From contig CM070713.1 in the NCBI GenBank assembly GCA_036346275.1, forward strand, positions 74,640,382 through 74,704,381: 64,000 bases of DNA. Reading direction: 5' to 3'. A program made the position numbers and the translations under genes. Position 1 is the stretch's first letter, and each line of letters opens with the position of its first letter. The notes beneath the pieces are model-generated. The model ran no database searches. It had not been told where the DNA came from and saw only the letters and a list, made by a program, of their open reading frames with translations. Positions 48,001-57,471 of this stretch are shown here, one piece after another. The stretch comes from Otatea glauca. Lineage: Eukaryota > Streptophyta > Magnoliopsida > Poales > Poaceae.

Positions 48001-51000
48001 CAACTATGTTATGATAGATGTGTCTAGAGGATGTCCCTCTTTTTCAGTCAACATTGATTAAATTACTCTTGAGGAAATAAATATATTATCATTTTGCAGG
48101 TTGAGTTGGAAAAATTGCGCCTCTTGTGTGAGAGGATAATTAAGAGAGAAAAGGTTAAGGTATGTTTAGCTGTTAACATTTTACTTCTTGTGTGTTGCCT
48201 TGAAAGTTGAACTACATCTTGTAGCTACTTTGATCTATTTATTTTTATTTCTGAATCACTTTCTATTTCCTTCACAGGAATAGATGAAAATTCATACGTG
48301 AATTACTCATTTATGAGATATATATGCATTTTTAAATTTTGTTTTGTTTTACCTGTGTTTGACAGCGACCTTAAATGTCCGTGGTGTTTTCTTAAGTTTA
48401 CTTCACAATGTTATTGTCGTAGGTGTGAAAACCGAACACGAGTGAGGGGGTGGAAGTAGGCCGTTTAACGGGCCGGCGTCCACGAGAGTAAGAGTGACAT
48501 GGGGGTTTATACAGGTTCGGGGTTCGAGAGAACCGCCCTACTCTTGTCGGTAGGCCAACGGGGGGTTGCCTCGGAGGCCGGTCCCCGAGGACTCACCAGT
48601 TTGCATGTACTATTGTAGTGCTCAAGAGAGCTCAAGTTGCAAATGAGAGATACATGGGGTATTTATAGGCTCTAGGGCCTGTACAAATGACCGAAATACC
48701 CCTCATGGAAATAGCTAGGCTGAGTACAAGTGAGGGGTAATATTGTCTTTTCTGGGCATAACTACAATTATTTGATCTGCATGTTGTATAGTCAGTCACC
48801 GGTTAGGTATTCTCCAACACTAGCCCCCTGCCCCTTGGCGCTAGGGAAAGCGTCCAGAGGGGTAGTATTGAACCGCCATGCGAGCATCCCAAAGTATGGT
48901 GAATTCTTGATGTGCCTAAACCATTTCCCACTCATGGGACACTTGTCCAGCCATGTCAAAAATTTGGGGCAGCCCAAACTCTCCTTGCCCATGCAGCTGA
49001 CCTCAGCACAGGAGGCCATATGCCTTTCCTCTTTTTGTGTTCCTTGGGTGGTAAAGCAGCCACAACCTTTATGGACTCGGTCCACATGGAGGTACATGAG
49101 CCAGGATCCTTGGGTATTTCCTCTTTGCTGCACCCTGTAGCAACCACTGGGTGGAAGGCTTGGGCGGACCGGTCTTGGACGCACGCACTGCCGAAGGATG
49201 CAAATGGCTTCACAGTGAATACTGGATTTCTTCGTCCCTTCTTTGGACTCTTCAGCTGATCCGCGAAGGAGGTCGGGCGCCAGGCATCAGGCGCAAGGGC
49301 ACGAGACCAAGCGCAGCCGACATGTCATGGCGCAGCGCCTGAGCCTGCATACCAAGCGCGCGGTTGCACCGCAGGCGCTCGGGTCAAGCGCAACGGCTTT
49401 GGTCGTGGTGCGCAAGGTGCATGCTGCTGGGCGCAGGACGAGCTCGGAGTTCGCTGCGAGGGGCTTGGTGTCGGTGCGCAAGGTGTGCGCGGCGTCCGCG
49501 CGTGAGTCGCCCAGTGAAACGAGGCCGCAGGCGTGCGGTGTGTGGGTCGGCCAGCGCTGGGCGCCGGCGTAGGCGCTGGCGGCGTAGGGCATGGGACTGA
49601 GGCGTAAGCGCGGTGAGTTCGAGCGTGCAGTGCAGGAGGGGGCATCGATACCTGGTGAGGCCAGCGCGATGGCCGGGGCACAAGGCGCCAAAGGCCAGGG
49701 CGCAGGGCATCGGAGGCTGGGGCTTAGGGTGCAAGGAGCCGGGGCGCAGGGCGCGGTGAGCTAGGGCTCATCTTTGGGCTCTTTAGCCGATCCGCGAAGG
49801 TGGTCAGTCTGCCGCATCAGTGCAAGAGGGCACGGACCAAGTCTGTGACACATGCGCGAGGCGTTAGTACGAGCCATGGGTACATCGCTCATAGGCGCAG
49901 TTGTAGGGCGTGGGTCGCCGGCTGCAGGGCGCTCGGGGGCAAGCGCATGGGTGCTGGGCGCGGGACGAGCTCGAAGTCCGCCGCGGGGGGGCTTAGTGCC
50001 GGGGCGCATGGCGCGCAGGCGTCCATGCGGGACTTGGCTACGAGCGCTGGTGGAGGCAACGGACGCCCAAGCCACCTTGGACTTTTGCTAGGGGAGACCA
50101 CGGGGGTCGTATGCCCTGCGCATTGCGAGAGTGAAATCCCATACGAGGAAAATGTATAGGAATTGCCAGGGTGGAGGCGACGGACGCCCAAGCCACCTTG
50201 GACTTTTGCTAGGGGAGACCACGGGGTCATACGCCCTACGCACTGCGAGGGTGAAATCCCGTACAAGAAAAATGTATAGGAGCCGCCATGGTATACAATA
50301 TGACTTAGATATAAAGCTTGCGGAGCCTGTCCGCATTTCACGTGTGCTTCAGTTGCTTGTCTTCCAAAGTTGAAAGGCGGTAAGAGTCCGACTCCAGAAC
50401 TGAGGAGATGCAATAAGGGCCTTCCCACTTTGGATGAAGTTTTCCCTGGGCTCTGCAGGGAGGATAGCCTCTGCCCCATTAGTCTTTGGATGAGCCACTG
50501 AAGTGAAGTGCAATGTAGTATCGACGGAACGACAGAAGTCCCTGAAGGAAGATGCATCAAATTGAGTTCCATTGTCCACGGTGAGCTCCTTGGGGATCCC
50601 AAAACGACACACGATGATCCTCCAGAAGAATTTCTGTACAGAACGGGACATAATGGAGATCAGGGGTTCTCTGCCTCTATTCACTTTGTGAAATAATCCA
50701 TAGCTACCGCCACATGCTTATAGCCCCCCTCGGCCGGTGGGAATGGTTTAAGTAGGTCCATTCCCCATCGGGAGAAAGACCAGGTGATTGGTATAGAATG
50801 TGGGGGAGTGGCAGGAGCATGGTGATTGGATGCTATCCTTTGGCATCCTTCGCATGACGAGTGTTGACAGCGTCTTGCACCATTATGGGCCAATAGAAGC
50901 CTTGATGTAATACTTTTGTTGTTGTTGCCCTTGGCGTGATATGGAAGCCACAAAGGCTTTCATACACATTTACAAGGAGCGAGATGCCTCCTTCTCTTGT

Positions 51001-54000
51001 GATGCACTTGATTAAGGCTAATGCTCCACGCTTGTAGAGCCTTTCTTCAAGGATTACATATGACTTAGCCTGGGATAGCAGCCTGCGAGCCATTACCGCG
51101 TCTTCATGTTCCTCCCCCTGGATGCATTTGATGATGGGAGTCATCCAAGAGGGAGGCGAAATCGAAGTCGTATTGTTCTCGAGAGGTAACTTAGGGTCTG
51201 ATGTTCCCTTCACTGATGGTAGGAATCCAATGAGCCTCAAGCCCAGCAGAGTGGTGTTCCATCTTTCGTACTTCTTTCAAGTACTTAGACATTCTAGGGT
51301 CGAGGCATTGGTATATTTTGCAATGGTATAGGAGTAGCCCCCGAACCCTGCATTCAGCGGGTGTAGCGGCCAAAAGGGAGCCCTTTTTGATACCGCGGCG
51401 TGGGTGAGCGGGGGTAGGTTGTATGGTTTACCCCCGTGCTTGCCCAAAGACAAAGGCTGGGCCTCCACGCGCCCCTAGGTCGGTGGACCGAGGTTGGTGG
51501 TAGGAATGGTGAGAAGTGTGGAGGGCCACCGTGAGGACGGTAAGAGGCCATTATGTAGCCCACAGTTTGCCTCGCGGTCGCCTCAATCATGGCCTGCCAC
51601 TTGGTTACGTCTAGCACCTCAGAGATAATGGTCAGCTCTGGAGCTCCCAACCCCGCGGCAACAAGGGTACCCCAAGGCCTCTTGCCTTGGGCCCGAGGCA
51701 GCTAGCTCGAGGGAGGATGGCGCGACTGGGGGCCCCAAAACATGGAGGACGTTGTCGACCCCAGGGCAGATGTCACCGATCTCTGAGTGCGGCATGCGCC
51801 TGGGGTTCTGTCGGGGAGGATAATTGTCCTTGTGCTCCTTGCGCTTAGAGGTTGGAGTAGGCTTGGAGTGTTTCTTGGTAGGAGCCATAGCTTTGTATGA
51901 GTCAGCTATGATCCCCACGGACGGCACCAGATGTCGTAGGTGTGAAAACCGAACACGAGTTGGGGGGGGGGGGGTGGACGTAGGCCGTTTAACGGGCCGG
52001 CGTCCACGAGAGTAAGAGTGACACGAGGGTTTATACAGGTTCGGTGGTTCGAGAGAACCGCCTTACTCCTGTTGGTAGACCGACGGGGGGTTGCCTCGGC
52101 GGCCGGTCCCCGAGGGCTCACCAGTTTGCATGTACCATTGTTGTGCAAATGACCGAAATATCCCTGGCGGAAATAGCTAGGCTACGAGTACAAGTGAGGG
52201 GTAATATTGTCTTTTTTGGGCATTACTGCAATTCTTTGATCTGTATGTTGTATAGTCGGTCACCGGTTAGGTATTCTCCGATAGTTATCCTGTTGTGAAA
52301 TTTGGGAACAAGCTAACTACCCACCGGTCTTTGAAGTTAATCAAGAGTGTTCACTCCTTGTACTTGGGCCACGAAGAACAGAATTTTTTTTTTAAAAAAA
52401 AGGCCCATAACCACTTTTACCCAGTTTATTTTGAAAACGAACCCAGTTGCTGACCACTATTGAGATTGTGGTTGACATCTAGCATTACCTGCTAATTCTA
52501 TAGCTTTGAGTTTTGTAATGTGGGGGCTCATTCCACTTCTAGAGGTTTTACCAATGCACACAAACCATTAATGGTACATTGTTCAAAATAAACAGTAGCG
52601 TTATTTTTGGACATCCTGTACATTTTATTACTTTATACAGTAAATCCTGAGGGTGGCCAATGCTATGATACCATGGTTATCACAGCGTCATCTAAATGTC
52701 ACCTAAACGCAAAGGCGCCCCGGGGTGGATGCCATGGAGGTCCGCCTTGCCTTGGCCAGTTAGGCAAGCACCCAGGATTTCTGTTCGTCCATACAAGCTT
52801 CTGGACGACCACCTTGCCAGCTGGATGGGGTGTGATAGATATAAGTGCCTGAGAGAGGGAGAGAGTGAGGCTACTCGAGGATGGAACCTTAGCTGCCTCT
52901 CCTCATTTCTACTGCTGCTGCTGCCACGGCCAGCAGCCTGCGGCGGCAGCGGCCAAGCTCCCTCCGATGGGCCTCCCTCCAATCCCGCACTCCATCCCTC
53001 GGCGATTGCATCTAAATCTGGAGGTACTACCCCTCCCTCTTCTTCCCTGCTCTTCTGCTATGTTCTCTGCTCTACTTGATCTGCTCTCTCTGCTTCTCTG
53101 CTCTGCTCAATCTGCGTTCTCTGCTTCTCTGTTCCCAATCTGCTCTGCTACTCTTCCCCGTTCTCCTCAATCTGTTCTGCTTTGTTCCTCTTCCCCTTTT
53201 CTCCCAGATCTGCTCTCTTCTCTGCTGCCCTCTGTTGTGTGCTCTACTGCTGATGCTTTCTGCTCTATTGCTCTCCACTAGTGTAGAAGTAGATGTGTAG
53301 TGTGTAGAAGTGTGGTGTGAAAGGATGGAGTGTAGTGTGTAGAGGTATAGTGCTGCCGACGCTCTTTGCTCTGCTGCCGTCTTCTCTAGTGTTGGACCTC
53401 TATAGTTTGTTCTTTAATGCATGCCTTTATGTTTGCCTTATGTCACCACCCAGCCGACGATTAGGCGACGACCTAGTCGACATCACCTAATACGCCATGA
53501 CAACTATGCATGATACTGATAAGGTTGGTGGTTACTGTCTGTTGTTTCCTGTGCCCAATTGTGAATCCAGAGTTTGGGAAAAACCTGACCACCTCATTTG
53601 TTGAAAGTGGGATTGGTTAAATTAGATTGATCGGATTAGACTGAGATATTTGGCAGCCAGCCTGGTAGCTGTGAAAAATCATTAGTGTTTATTGTGAAAA
53701 AGAAAATCTTAGGTCATGTTCACCCTCAATCAATGGTGTGGCGACCCGTATAATTAACCCAGGGTAGCGACAGTAACACTGTCATCACCCTAAGCTAATT
53801 ACGCGTATCTCGACACAGCTGCGGTAAAATATTGGAGAATCTAATGCTTTATCAGCTACTATGCCGTGTTCAGAGTGTTACAGTAGAACAATAATTAGAG
53901 ACTGCATGAAAATACATTCATTGCAAGCCACGTAGGGCTATATGTCTATTACATAATATTACAACACTTCCCTATACAGCAAAAAGTTACGACTATTGTC

Positions 54001-57000
54001 TGAACTCACTAAGTACCTAGTACTCCTGGTAGTAGTCGGTATAGTAATAGCCCTCCGAGCTATCATCCTGATAACCCTGGAACTGATCCTGGGAGTAGGC
54101 CTCATCGTCGGCCTCAAACGTCGATCCATCAGGATCTCCTTCTAGAAAAGGGGGAATACAAGAGTACAACGTACTCAGCAAGTATTATATAACAGATGCA
54201 TCATGATGTTTTCCTCTCCATCCATCCAAATCATTTCCTCCAAATATATATTTTTATCAAAATTTAACTTTTTGGTTTTATTTAAAGGTTGGAAGTTTTA
54301 ATTATTGAAAATCAACTACTAGCACCCGTATATGAAACAGAATAGTTTCCGTAGCCTCCAATTTAGGGGACAGGCTTGAATTCAAGATTTTGACCATACG
54401 CAGGTTTGTATCACTTTATCCATAACGGCCCCAAAACATGAGGCTCCAGAACATTTATCTCTAATCCAGTACTAGATCTCCAACCCTATATTCGAAAGGG
54501 ATTTTCTCCCGCCAATCGCAATTACAGACCGGCATTTCCCAGCTATGCTTTAATACATTTACCCAATGTGGAGATCATAGTACTTTCATAGGACAACCTT
54601 TTCTGACAGCGATTCATCTCGCTATGGTTGATACTGGAATTACGCCTTATTGCTCGAGTGTAGGTGTTTGACCTTATATAATAACTTATGTAGAGGGCCC
54701 CGGGAATCTCCCGCCTCTTTCCTCGGCGCCCTCTACCCACCATAATAATCACTATTAACACATCCACGACTCCATTCGTGGACAACCTTAACACATACCA
54801 CCATTTCCAAGTCACCAACATCACATTACCAATTTCCAACCTCACAATACCAATTCCCACATCACAATACCAATTCCAACAACATAACAACAACACCCCT
54901 TCCATCCAACTCCAATTTGATATTTCCAATTTGTAAAATATAGATTTTGATGCAGTGATGATATATTTAACCATACCAAAAGCATCGGAAACATTTAATA
55001 ACAGATGGTCAAAGAGTGTTGCTTAAAATAAAACTGGAAGGTTCGGCCTCGCCCGTAGATGGGTTCTGATTGGCGGGACGATTGAGGTCGAGACCTGAAA
55101 ACATAATATATTAACTAGGCCGTTTAAGATTCAATTATTTATTTTGGCGTCCAACCGATTTAATGATTTTCTGTTCAGATTTTAATTAGGCATGAATCAA
55201 ATGAATTCACTTGGACGATTTTACGCAATACGCCGATTGATTAACCGAATCAACGCGGTTCGCGGCGTGAATTATTTTTCTACTTCTCCATCTTTTTCTC
55301 TCATCTTTCCTTTTCTTTTCTTTTCCTTTTTATCTTATCTTTTACTTCTTTTTCCTCTCCCCTCCTTTTCTTTTCTATGCTGGCTCCCTTCTTCTCTGGC
55401 CGAAGCCTCGGCTGCATCTCTTTCTGGTCTTCTCGGTTGTGCCTACCCTCTTGCCGATCTCCTCTCCTCTCGCATCGCTTCTCATGTGCTTGTGGCTCCT
55501 CCTCCTGCAGCTCGGCGCCTCCCTCTACTCGGTGGTCGGCCCGGTGACCTGGCGCTGCGGCTCGCCGCAGGCGACCATGACCCGCCGCCTCTGCCGGCCA
55601 CGGCCGCGGACGGCCTAGCCTCGCCGCAGTGCGTGGCTCGGCCGTGGCGCTCCTCCGGCAAAGCGACTCCTTCATCCTCCTGCTACCTAGGGTTCTACCC
55701 GATCTTTTTAGTTCCTTGCATTTTTGCTTTGGGGTTTTAATGATTGATGCTTGTGATTAAGGGTTCCATGATGATGGTTGGAGGTTTTGATCTACATGAA
55801 GAATAGACACTACACTAGGCTTGAAAGCTGCCCCCAACCACTGAGAACCTTGGGGAAATGACCCGATCTATCATCCCTTCCACCCCTCTACCCCGATCTA
55901 CCACTTGCATATAAGAACAGGTACTGTTGCTATGCGAAAAGCACCTGGTGATTCGGTTGGTTGTAGAGCTAGCTGGGGTGGGGTTGAGGTTGATGATGGG
56001 TAGAAGAGGGTGATGCGGGCTTCTGGCTTCAGGATGCCTCCACCTTGCTTCTGGTTGCCTTCCTCTATTCTGGTGATCTCTCCCTCCTTCTGGATGGTCT
56101 CCTCTCTACCTTCTGGATGATCTTCCCTCCACCTTCTGGATGATCTTCGGCTTGGCTCACTGGAATGAAGGTGGGAGCACTGGTTATGGCTTGTGTTCTT
56201 GGTGTTTTGGTGCTGGAACAAAGGAAGCACTGGTTGCTTGGTTTGTGGCTCTCGGTTTGTGTGTTGAGGTTCTGGCCAAATGAGCTGGTGAATGGCTGGC
56301 TTTGGGGTGGCAAGCACTGGCAGAGGCTGGCTTTATTTACCCTTCTTCTGTGGCAAAGGACTATATTGCCCATAGGTTTTTAATGCTGACTATTTACCTC
56401 AAGGGCACTATGGTCATTATTCACAAATTTTACTAACGGTACCCGCATACTGTACCAGGTAAGTCTAAAGCGCAATGACGAACCCTGAAAATAGCGAGAG
56501 GTGCCTGCCTGGGTCTCGAACAGGTCGGGTACCTCAATGAGCGATACTTTTCACTGCGGGACTGACGGCACTTCTCTAATCCTTACATTTTATTATCTTG
56601 TCTAATCACTTTTAATGTTTAATTAATTCTTTAATTAAACTGATAACCCCCCAGGTTATCACAAATGTCTTCAATCCCTCTAGGGTTTTGTGCATGTGGA
56701 TATTCACACTTGTACATAACCTTTCAGCTTTTCTTTTTCATCAGTGATTCAATATAAAATTTACTGTTTCCATTATTATCTTTTGTAGACAACAAATTGT
56801 CATCTTGACATTTCCCTATGCAAACCAATAAATTAAGTTAATATATTGTGTCTTATGTCAGAAAGAGACAGTTCTGTGTGATCATGACATACTTGCCAAA
56901 ACAAAGGATACTGTTGTTTTCTCCTACCTTGCACCTGGAGCAAGTTCAGAATCTGCCACTACTTCGGTTAATAACAAATCATACAGTGAAACCATGCAAA

Positions 57001-57471
57001 GATCTGATGATGTCACGGTGGATAGTACTATTTCTGGGAAAAACACCATCAGGTTTTCTCTTAATAACAGAGATGCTGAGAGAAACACAGCTGATAGCTC
57101 AAAGACACTGATATCGGTCAAACGGAAGTTGAGTGACAGGGCATCACTTGCTGGCATGCAATTTCCGCAAATACCAGTTACTGCCTTGCAGAAATCGGAA
57201 GCAGGAGAAAAGAAGACAAAAGATAAGAAGGTTTGCATTGCTATTTTCATGTTTTAACTTCTTCCCTACTCCATGCTAATGTGTAAAGCACATGATTTTG
57301 CAGCACAGGGAAACATTTCAAAAGGAGCTTGTTATGACATCTGATCAAGCTTCTACACAGAACCAACGCCTTCCGAAGGGATATGTATATGTCCCCCGTG
57401 ACTCTCTTTCTAAAGAGAAGCCATGGAATCGAAATACACAGACCCATGAACCACAAAAGCCTGGCGGATAG
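36029..57471 (+). CDS. Large nuclear protein with two PHD-extended-PHD modules
   Basis: Nineteen exons with GT-AG junctions and agreeing phases: 36029-37358, 40824-40909, 40987-41334, 41429-41512, 41587-41946, 43042-43108, 44658-44853, 44930-45030, 45146-45355, 45556-45809, 45899-46123, 46194-46415, 46492-46545, 46685-46750, 46844-46981, 47781-47834, 48100-48159, 56862-57230, 57304-57471. The product is 1,463 aa. Module 1: PHD at about residues 295-341 (CDVCCMGESG...WLCAWC), ePHD about 359-482 ending VELRAFCSEH. Module 2: PHD about 1067-1110 (CDVCMRSET...WKCELC), ePHD about 1135-1241 (CGLCHGTSGAF...HKAYCGKH). The linker has a basic helical stretch with an alanine run (about 945-1000). The layout matches plant proteins like Arabidopsis At1g77800. 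PHD-ePHD modules read histone tails and nucleosomal DNA; a chromatin role is inferred. Introns hold at least seven mobile elements. Confidence 0.93.
36551..36688 (+). repeat. In-frame 69-bp tandem duplication within PHD-gene exon 1
   Basis: Two 23-residue units: VSNKERSEQSVEQGIHDVVV plus QQL (residues 175-197) and VSNRERSEHSVEQGIREVVI plus QQE (198-220). A shorter, more diverged unit (SSKERSGLSVDL) precedes them. The period of 69 bp keeps the frame. This part of the protein is otherwise low in structure and lies before the first PHD. Confidence 0.9.
38225..38694. mobile_element. MULE-like MITE in PHD-gene intron 1
   Basis: Long imperfect inverted arms of over 100 bp. The left begins AATAAGTCCATTTTA and runs through CCCGAGTCTGGATTTCAACC, TAACTCCATAACTGGGCATT and AAAATTGGTGCAAAAC. 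The right arm carries the complements in reverse order (for example TGCACCGGTTTTGATTG, GGAGTTAACGGTTTGATTTC, TTGACTCGAGCAAGGGTTG). The outer right end is obscured by the adjoining LINE fragment, and no clean target duplication was found. Confidence 0.65.
38695..39520 (-). mobile_element. 5'-truncated RTE-type LINE fragment in PHD-gene intron 1
   Basis: On the minus strand the fragment ends in CTTGGTTGTTGTTGTTGT, the trinucleotide-repeat 3' tail typical of plant RTE LINEs, preceded by TCTACCCCAATATGTTTAAG. The minus frame at 39206-39505 carries conserved residues of the C-terminal part of the RTE reverse transcriptase: ESKGFRLSRTKTEYMRC, VPRKETFRYLGSMLQSD and GWLKWRQAS. Upstream RT and endonuclease domains are missing. 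The host transcript runs in the opposite sense. Confidence 0.85.
40355..40446. repeat. Tandem duplication, period 46 bp, PHD-gene intron 1
   Basis: ACTGGGGGAGCCTTTAAAT(T/A)AATGAATACATCCTTCAATGATGCAT, in two copies starting at 40355 and 40401, nearly identical. Non-coding. Confidence 0.9.
42389..42649. mobile_element. Stowaway-type MITE in PHD-gene intron 5, 261 bp
   Basis: Starts CTCCCTCCGGTCACAAAAGT and ends TTTTTGTGACTAGAGGGAG, with TA on both sides (42387-42388, 42650-42651). The inner parts (AAGTCGTTTTGG / CCAAAACGACTTA) extend the inverted repeat. It is related to the copy at 22524-22782. Confidence 0.9.
42776..42803. repeat. (CT)14 microsatellite, PHD-gene intron 5
   Basis: Twenty-eight bases of uninterrupted CT, ending at TGCTGAGC. 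Confidence 0.95.
43713..43846. repeat. Tandem duplication, period 67 bp, PHD-gene intron 6
   Basis: ACCTGTAATTT(A/G)CAATAT starts at 43713 and 43780, and the two copies run in step to GTTCTCTTTGTGCACCACAG. Further on in the same intron, TTGAAGTCATAGCTAG(T/C)C occurs near 44105 and 44333 in a longer, weaker duplication. Confidence 0.9.
47075..47489. mobile_element. Tourist-type MITE in PHD-gene intron 15, 415 bp
   Basis: Starts GGGCCTGTTTGGGGGAGCTG and ends CAGCTCCCCCAAACAGACCC, with TAA on both sides (47072-47074, 47490-47492). The interior is rich in CAGCTGTAGCTTTT / AGCAGCTGCAGC words in inverted order. The termini resemble the copy at 35376-35606. Confidence 0.85.
48415..48819 (-). repeat. 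3' LTR (element orientation) of the intron-17 element
   Basis: 405 bp. The plus strand starts TGTCGTAGGTGTGAAAACCG and ends GGTATTCTCCAACA, giving canonical TG...CA ends. Confidence 0.9.
49243..50290. repeat. GC-rich internal repeats of the intron-17 element
   Basis: Two levels of repetition. A unit beginning GATCCGCGAAGG(A/T)GGTC occurs near 49259 and 49790, about 530 bp apart, with later segments also shared (CGCGGGACGAGCTCG against CGCAGGACGAGCTCG). A 121-bp unit beginning GGTGGAGGC(A/G)ACGGACGCCC occurs at 50049 and 50170. The region is strikingly GC-rich and gives open frames in almost every phase, which I regard as compositional. Confidence 0.75.
50385..51373 (-). pseudogene. Integrase and RNase H remnants of the intron-17 element
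   Basis: In element order: an aRNH tail (SKYLKEVRKMEHH, 51191-51373), an integrase zinc-binding region (GFYWPIMVQD, then CEGCQRIASN, 50880-51000), and a catalytic core with WGMDLLKPF (50750) and GIPKELTVDNGTQFD (near 50600). Both catalytic Asp positions are kept, unlike in the 5161-15872 element. Frame changes near 50690 and 50870 break the reading frame. Confidence 0.8.
51375..51890 (-). pseudogene. gag N-terminal remnant of the intron-17 element
   Basis: A Lys/Pro-rich start (MAPTKKHSKPTPTSKRKEHK) lies 40-50 bases inside the 5' LTR. Near 51600 there is a segment with DVTKWQAMIEATARQ. The sequence then passes directly to RNase H-like sequence, so several kilobases of gag-pol were deleted between. 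Confidence 0.5.
51932..52283 (-). repeat. 5' LTR (element orientation) of the intron-17 element
   Basis: 352 bp. Compared with the left LTR it lacks about 60 bases (the part holding GCTCAAGAGAGCTCAAGTTG and a TATTTATAGG TATA-like box) and has a run of 11 G. It ends CTCCGATA where the other copy has CTCCAACA. Confidence 0.9.
52672..53509. mobile_element. 838-bp terminal-inverted-repeat element in PHD-gene intron 17
   Basis: Left end CATGGTTATCACAGCGTC. The right end in reverse complement is CATAGTTGTCATGGCGTA, so the ends are imperfect inverted repeats. Flanks are TATGATAC (52664-52671) and CATGATAC (53510-53517), an 8-bp target duplication with one mismatch, which suggests hAT. The interior holds a GC-rich stretch (52700-53020) and a degenerate (TCTGCTC)n tract (53040-53280). 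No transposase is seen. Confidence 0.65.
53737..56663 (-). mobile_element. Probable 2.9-kb solo LTR (Ty3 type) in PHD-gene intron 17
   Basis: Begins TGTGGCGACCCGTATAATTA and ends CCAGGTTATCACA, giving TG...CA ends. Flanking pentamers are AATGG and AATGT, one mismatch. The interior has LTR-like non-coding structure, a (T/C)-rich tract followed by a GC-rich block at 55300-55680, and no pol domains. Length and text (for example GAGTACAACGTACTCAGCAAG) suggest a large grass Ty3 LTR, probably minus-oriented. Without a second copy the call stays tentative. Confidence 0.55.

Larger units (their letters stand above)
48415..52283 (-). mobile_element. Deleted Ty3 (Tat-lineage) retrotransposon in PHD-gene intron 17
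   Basis: LTRs at 48415-48819 and 51932-52283 flank a 3.1-kb interior. The 5-bp target duplication GTTAT lies on both sides (48410-48414, 52284-52288). On the minus strand the primer-binding site (CTGGTGCCGTCCGTGGGGAT) directly follows the right LTR, and a purine-rich tract (AAGGGGCAGGGGGCTAG) directly precedes the left one. Only a gag N-terminus, part of the second RNase H and integrase remain; protease, RT and the first RNase H are missing. The element lies antisense to the host gene. Confidence 0.93.

Noticed and set aside
49243..50159. Several long open frames on both strands in the GC-rich block
   Set aside because: They are open in nearly all phases because the DNA is GC-rich and poor in stops, consist of Ala/Arg/Gly/Pro mixtures, and lie inside a retrotransposon.
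53040..53300. Leu/Ser/Cys-rich frames
   Set aside because: Produced by the degenerate TCTGCTC tract, a low-complexity repeat.
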